Shown: piece by piece, positions 3,524 through 5,926 of the stretch
Numbering within the stretch: the first letter of the stretch is position 1
Layout: each line of letters opens with the position of its first letter
Assembly (NCBI GenBank): GCA_001940755.1
Contig: MEHH01000178.1
Span: forward strand, 1 to 5,926
DNA: 5,926 bases
Source of the DNA: Candidatus Heimdallarchaeota archaeon AB_125
GTDB taxonomy: Archaea; Asgardarchaeota; Heimdallarchaeia; Heimdallarchaeales; Heimdallarchaeaceae
Direction: 5' to 3'
The notes under the pieces: generated by a model
The model's input: only the letters and a program-made list of their open reading frames with translations
What the model was told of the DNA's origin: nothing
Databases searched by the model: none
Position numbers and translations under genes: made by a program

Positions 3524-5926
3524 TCATTGCGTGTTATCCTTTAGATAATAATCTGGAGATGTCACAAATCTACTCTCATCTTCTGCATCTCCAACTTCTA
3601 TATCAGTGATAATTTCTTCCATTATCTCCTCATCACTTATGTCTGCAAGAATCTTTCTTTTATCTACTGAAATAATTCTACTCAATTCAATAGTTTTAGG
3701 ATTGAATTTCTCCATAGTTTCTTCCATTTGTATAAGATTCTTGATTTTTCCAATAAGATTCATAAAAGTCATGACTATATCTGGTCGAAGTGCAACTTGT
3801 GGAGCTATGCTTAATTGCTTGCCAATAGAGATCGCTAAATTATCAATGAAGTTCTGATCCTTTTCGAATAATGAAGCAGGATATTCGCTAATAAATGAAG
3901 CAATTAGGAGTAAATCAATTGAAGTCCAGAGATAGAGGAATGGTTTTTCTGTTAATTGTAGATTATATACAACTCCTATCTCTGTTCCTTTGACGTTCTC
4001 AACTACTTTTCCTTCTAAATCGAAGACATCGTTTAGCTCAAAAGATGGTGCTCCATAACTTGTTTGAATCATATTGCCTATTTGTCTAACATTCCCCATT
4101 GAAAATAATAGGAATCTTGAATTTTCTACTTTTTCAGGGAGGATTCCAGTATTTTTCTCAATAAGTATTCTTTTTAACATGTTAATGTCATCTATCTCAT
4201 CTTCTGTCCTATCATATTCCTCAGCAAAATCTTCTAGAACCTTCTTCTTTTTCTCTGATATGGATAATTGTGTTCTTGAGATAAGTGGTTGGCTATGAAC
4301 ATCATGTAAGAAGTCATAAATTATACCAAAGAGTTCTCCTGAAGCCTTTTTCTTTTCTACAACAAGGAAGTACCCTTTCATTGGATGGTAGATAACAGAG
4401 TGAGCTTCACCTATTGGTTTTCCAAAAATATTTCTTGCAGCTGTATTCTCAGTTTCTGCAATTTTATCTTTAATTAAATTACTTTCTGCTGGGTTGAAAT
4501 AAGGAAGGACGTCTCCATTCTGGATTATATCTTGACTCTTAATTCTTATTTCTCTAGCTGTTTTAACCAACTTTTCTAGAGATACAAATAGGTTATTATG
4601 AGGTTGAAGAATAATATCAACAATATCTTCTGATAATGGAGTATCCTTTATCCTACAATACTCAATAATAGCTTCAGGAATCAAATATGTAAATGGTACT
4701 TGAGGGATATTTTTTGGAAGTTCATTAAGTAGGTATTCTTTCTTTTCTTTTTCATTACTTAATTCAGGTTCTCCGCTGATTGGTAAAACTATATTGTCAT
4801 AAATCCTTCTGACCATCGAGAGGGATAATTCTTGTTGTTGTCGAATGATTATCCCAAACTTCTCATTTAATTGTCCAGGTCCTACTACAAACCCTACCAA
4901 ATCCTTTTGTTCATCTATCACAGGTTTTCCTGAATATCTCCATAGAGCTTTCAACTCCGATAATAATTGATAGTCTATTTCTCTGCTTGAAGCACTAGTT
5001 GCAACTGTTAATAGATTTCTGAATTGATGAGCGCTTATAATTTCACTATATTTCTGAATGCGATTTTCAATATCAAGAGTTAGATCTTTGAAGTAAGGTG
5101 TTATTATTTCTTGAAATTGAAGATGTTCTCCATAGATAACATCTAACGCATCCAGATCTTTAGCATAATCATTAATATCTTCATCTAAGAGCTCCTCATA
5201 GATTTCAAGTTGTTTGATTTTTCTTCCCAAATCATCAGCTTGATCTTCAGGAATTTGGCCCTCTTTATTTTCCTTATATAATCTGAATTTTTCTCTTTCT
5301 TGTTGAATAACTACTTTCCATCTCAAAGTGTCTTGAGCTGCTTTTCTAAGGATAGGTCTGTGTCTTAACACTCTTTCATTTATATCATAGATTATTCCTT
5401 TCAATTCTTTCTTATCAGTAACGAGTCTTCTTAATTTGTTAATATTTTCACTCAGCTCATTATTAAAGAGGAGAAAATTATTGTGAGTGTTTTTATACAA
5501 ATGATCTTGACTTATAGAGAATAAAAGTTCAGATAATTTGTAAAAATGCTGAAAGATTTTGTGTTGTTTAGCTTCAACTTCATTCTTCTTGCCCATGTAT
5601 ACTTGGTCATCAATTTTACTGGACATATACTCCTGTTCAAGATCCATTTCTTCTTCGAAAGTTTTAGTTGCAGCTTTAATTGCCATACTCATTACATAAC
5701 GTATCTTTAATTCTTCGATTTCTATGGGAGGAATTTCTTCTAGATCAATCTTAGGAAGTACTAGTACTTCAAGCAAGTCAGGTTCAGAAGGAACTATAAT
5801 TTCTTCTTTTATTTCTTCTTCTTTTTCTTCTTCGATAATTGGAGTTATGTCAGGTTCCATTTCAACGGGGATTGACAATTCTCCTTTCTGACTCTGATGA
5901 AAATCTAATTCAACTTCTGGTAACTT
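3524..5926 (-). CDS. Large acidic coiled-coil protein with PRC-barrel-like modules (5' end cut by window edge)
   Basis: I do not recognise a named family. The frame has no stop up to the right edge: 16 codons upstream of a TTG at 5878 are open (KLPEVELDF...GE), so at least 800 residues are visible and the start is outside. Numbering from the edge, about 20-80 is acidic and Pro/Glu-rich (EEEKEEEIKEE). About 80-290 is charged, helical and coiled-coil-like. Three segments then resemble PRC-barrel beta units: around 328-384 (SGKPVIDEQKDLVGFVVG...VRRIYDNIVLP), 497-526 (FGKPIGEAHSVIYHPMKGYF) and 629-661 (LNDVFDLEGKVV...GTEIGVVYNL). The tail is acidic. A hydrophobic helix near 661-683 contains charged residues and is probably buried. 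PRC-barrel plus coiled-coil architecture recalls archaeal CdvA and CdpB division proteins, but length and order differ, so a cytoskeletal or scaffolding role is only a guess. There is no signal peptide in the visible part. The AT-rich codon use matches the ureohydrolase and ridA genes. Confidence 0.82.
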   Translation of the reverse strand, partial: KLPEVELDFHQSQKGELSIPVEMEPDITPIIEEEKEEEIKEEIIVPSEPDLLEVLVLPKIDLEEIPPIEIEELKIRYVMSMAIKAATKTFEEEMDLEQEYMSSKIDDQVYMGKKNEVEAKQHKIFQHFYKLSELLFSISQDHLYKNTHNNFLLFNNELSENINKLRRLVTDKKELKGIIYDINERVLRHRPILRKAAQDTLRWKVVIQQEREKFRLYKENKEGQIPEDQADDLGRKIKQLEIYEELLDEDINDYAKDLDALDVIYGEHLQFQEIITPYFKDLTLDIENRIQKYSEIISAHQFRNLLTVATSASSREIDYQLLSELKALWRYSGKPVIDEQKDLVGFVVGPGQLNEKFGIIIRQQQELSLSMVRRIYDNIVLPISGEPELSNEKEKKEYLLNELPKNIPQVPFTYLIPEAIIEYCRIKDTPLSEDIVDIILQPHNNLFVSLEKLVKTAREIRIKSQDIIQNGDVLPYFNPAESNLIKDKIAETENTAARNIFGKPIGEAHSVIYHPMKGYFLVVEKKKASGELFGIIYDFLHDVHSQPLISRTQLSISEKKKKVLEDFAEEYDRTEDEIDDINMLKRILIEKNTGILPEKVENSRFLLFSMGNVRQIGNMIQTSYGAPSFELNDVFDLEGKVVENVKGTEIGVVYNLQLTEKPFLYLWTSIDLLLIASFISEYPASLFEKDQNFIDNLAISIGKQLSIAPQVALRPDIVMTFMNLIGKIKNLIQMEETMEKFNPKTIELSRIISVDKRKILADISDEEIMEEIITDIEVGDAEDESRFVTSPDYYLKDNTQ

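Noticed and set aside
3880..3950. Transmembrane helix in the coiled-coil protein (FLYLWTSIDLLLIASFI)
   Set aside because: It contains Asp and polar residues and lies directly after a beta-rich segment; a buried helix of a soluble fold is more likely.
3606..4298. Plus-strand frames of 74-83 codons opposite the coiled-coil gene
   Set aside because: They are hydrophobic, Ser/Ile/Phe-rich antisense shadows of a long, coherent minus-strand gene.
5876..5890. TTG at 5878 with AAAGGAG just upstream as the start of the coiled-coil gene
   Set aside because: The spacing of two bases is too short for a good ribosome site, and the frame stays open with similar acidic composition to the window edge, so an outside start is more likely.
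1..5926. CRISPR array, tRNA or rRNA genes, HUH transposase
   Set aside because: I saw no regularly spaced repeats, no tRNA-like sequence, and no HUH or Y1 transposase motif in any long frame.

Overview
The window reads as a stretch of AT-rich archaeal chromosome interrupted by one mobile-element gene. The archaeal assignment is an inference. It rests on PRC-barrel-like modules in a large coiled-coil protein, the absence of clear Shine-Dalgarno sites before the genes, and AT-rich TATA-like upstream regions. An Asgard-type lineage would fit, but the sequence does not prove it.

Layout, left to right. Positions 1-310 (minus strand) hold most of a RidA/YjgF-family enamine/imine deaminase, cut by the left window edge. 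Positions 356-1246 (minus) hold a complete ureohydrolase of the arginase/agmatinase family with all expected metal ligands and an unusual specificity loop. Positions 1247-1605 hold no confident gene: they carry a TATA-like region upstream of the ureohydrolase, a doubtful 67-residue reading frame, and two competing stem-loops. Positions 1606-3486 (plus) encode a large TnpB/Cas12-like RuvC nuclease homologue. Its 3' end and the following 37 bases contain two perfect inverted repeats, a possible guide-RNA scaffold or transposon end. Positions 3524-5926 (minus) hold at least 800 codons of a large acidic, coiled-coil protein with PRC-barrel-like segments. Its reading frame stays open through the right edge, so its true start lies outside.

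The three minus-strand genes look like resident chromosome: codon use is A/T-ending and the arginine codons I checked are mostly AGA. The plus-strand gene uses more CGC/CGT and CTC codons and is oriented against its neighbours, which suggests it arrived as an IS605/IS1341-type element between the coiled-coil gene and the ureohydrolase gene. No TnpA (HUH transposase) gene and no CRISPR array are present.

The most interesting feature is the TnpB-like protein. It has the first RuvC aspartate and the glutamate, but the third RuvC acid is replaced by histidine. The first zinc-ribbon cysteine is also histidine, and the region before RuvC is about twice the usual TnpB length. It could be a nuclease with altered metal binding, or a nuclease-dead DNA-binding derivative such as the known TnpB-derived repressors. 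The ureohydrolase and RidA genes are a plausible nitrogen-metabolism pair; the coiled-coil protein has no obvious functional link to either.
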